This document shows, piece after piece, positions 63,819-64,000 of a stretch of 64,000 nt of DNA. The first letter of the stretch is position 1. Every line of letters begins with the position of its first letter. The DNA is from a gamma proteobacterium HTCC5015. Lineage in GTDB: Bacteria; Pseudomonadota; Gammaproteobacteria; HTCC5015. The DNA lies in contig DS990601.1 of assembly GCA_000155715.1 (NCBI GenBank), positions 124,001-188,000 on the forward strand. The letters are read 5' to 3'. The position numbers were made by a program, and so were the translations under genes. The notes below the pieces were generated by a model. It saw only the letters and a list, made by a program, of their open reading frames with translations. It was not told the origin of the DNA and ran no database searches.

Positions 63819-64000
63819 CTATGGGGGTGACCATTTCTTAATACGCTGCCTGCACTCTTGTTCTGGTAAGCGGGCGTTACTGCTCAGCATCTCCTGGAGC
63901 GCCCTAGCCAAATCCGGGGCACTCACTAATTCCAGACGGGCCAATTCATCCAGAATCCACAGTACACCCCTGATCTGAACCTTCTCTTTCTCCCCGGCTG
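63819..64000 (-). CDS. 3' end of a gene upstream of hsdR (possible PIN-domain protein)
   Basis: The last 60 codons of a minus-strand gene: KVQIRGVLWILDELARLEL, then helices ending KKWSPP before TAG. The spacing to hsdR is 38 bases, so it is probably in the same operon. The helical ending with a G-V-L-W-I-L-D-E-L pattern vaguely recalls DUF3368-type PIN nucleases, often toxin partners, but too little is visible for a firm call. Confidence 0.55.
   Translation of the reverse strand, partial: AGEKEKVQIRGVLWILDELARLELVSAPDLARALQEMLSSNARLPEQECRQRIKKWSPP

Overview
The window comes from a GC-rich gammaproteobacterium, most likely a marine or environmental relative of the Pseudomonadales/Cellvibrionales. 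The signs are the block comEC / exbB-exbD-msbA-lpxK-ycaR-kdsB, the mfd-csiV pair, a two-piece ssrA-type one-gene tmRNA with tag ANDDTYALAA, BIME-type GTAG palindromes with a RAYT, and outer-membrane lipoprotein machinery. Genus cannot be fixed from the sequence alone. Nearly all genes are ordinary chromosomal genes, densely packed and often joined by 4 to 8 base stop/start overlaps.

Layout. 0-7.8 kb: nrdR (cut by the window edge), a YajG-like lipoprotein, glyA, a ribbon-helix-helix-like protein, ettA, then a tightly overlapping trio: DUF815 ATPase, lipoprotein, metallo-beta-lactamase-fold hydrolase. 7.8-9.2 kb: a REP-associated tyrosine transposase (RAYT) embedded in 11 and a half BIME units. 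9.2-13.1 kb: purL. 13.4-18.3 kb: AT-richer accessory DNA abutting the 3' end of ssrA. It reads as two related integrase-less elements in tandem, with the same ends but different cargo (alkylsulfatase plus LysR regulator; HigBA toxin-antitoxin). 18.3-21.1 kb: ssrA and the frmRAB formaldehyde-detoxification operon with a recognisable FrmR operator. 21.2-24.2 kb: TetR regulator divergent from a Baeyer-Villiger-type flavin monooxygenase and a short-chain dehydrogenase. 24.3-29.8 kb: a Cys-rich secreted protein, a DeaD-type RNA helicase, a Kef-type antiporter, a 3D-domain lipoprotein and two more BIME arrays.

30-33 kb: a copLAB-like copper resistance operon. 33.5-36.8 kb: acetyl-CoA hydrolase/transferase and an MscS channel. 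36.9-37.1 kb: a 265 bp MITE-like element with 20 bp terminal inverted repeats and a TA duplication. 37.5-49.6 kb: mdh, a Nudix hydrolase, the kdsB-ycaR-lpxK-msbA-exbD-exbB envelope cluster (all on the minus strand), comEC, a DUF2062 protein and lolD-lolC. 50-54.4 kb: sfsA, a BamE-like periplasmic protein and both enzymes of the agmatine to putrescine route (aguA, aguB) flanking a small flavodoxin. 54.4-59.7 kb: mfd, csiV and a lipoprotein. 59.9 kb to the end: a YgjP-type metallopeptidase overlapping hsdR of a type I restriction system whose other subunits lie beyond the edge, preceded by the 3' end of another gene.

The most unusual structure is the tandem pair of ssrA-associated elements. They share a 210 bp proximal end (excisionase-like HTH gene plus the terminator used by ssrA) and a 155 bp distal end, with TGGTGG at each of the three junctions, and no integrase is present. 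The second is the REP system, in which the GTAG head of the palindrome supplies the stop codon of at least two genes and a GTAA variant supplies that of the RAYT.
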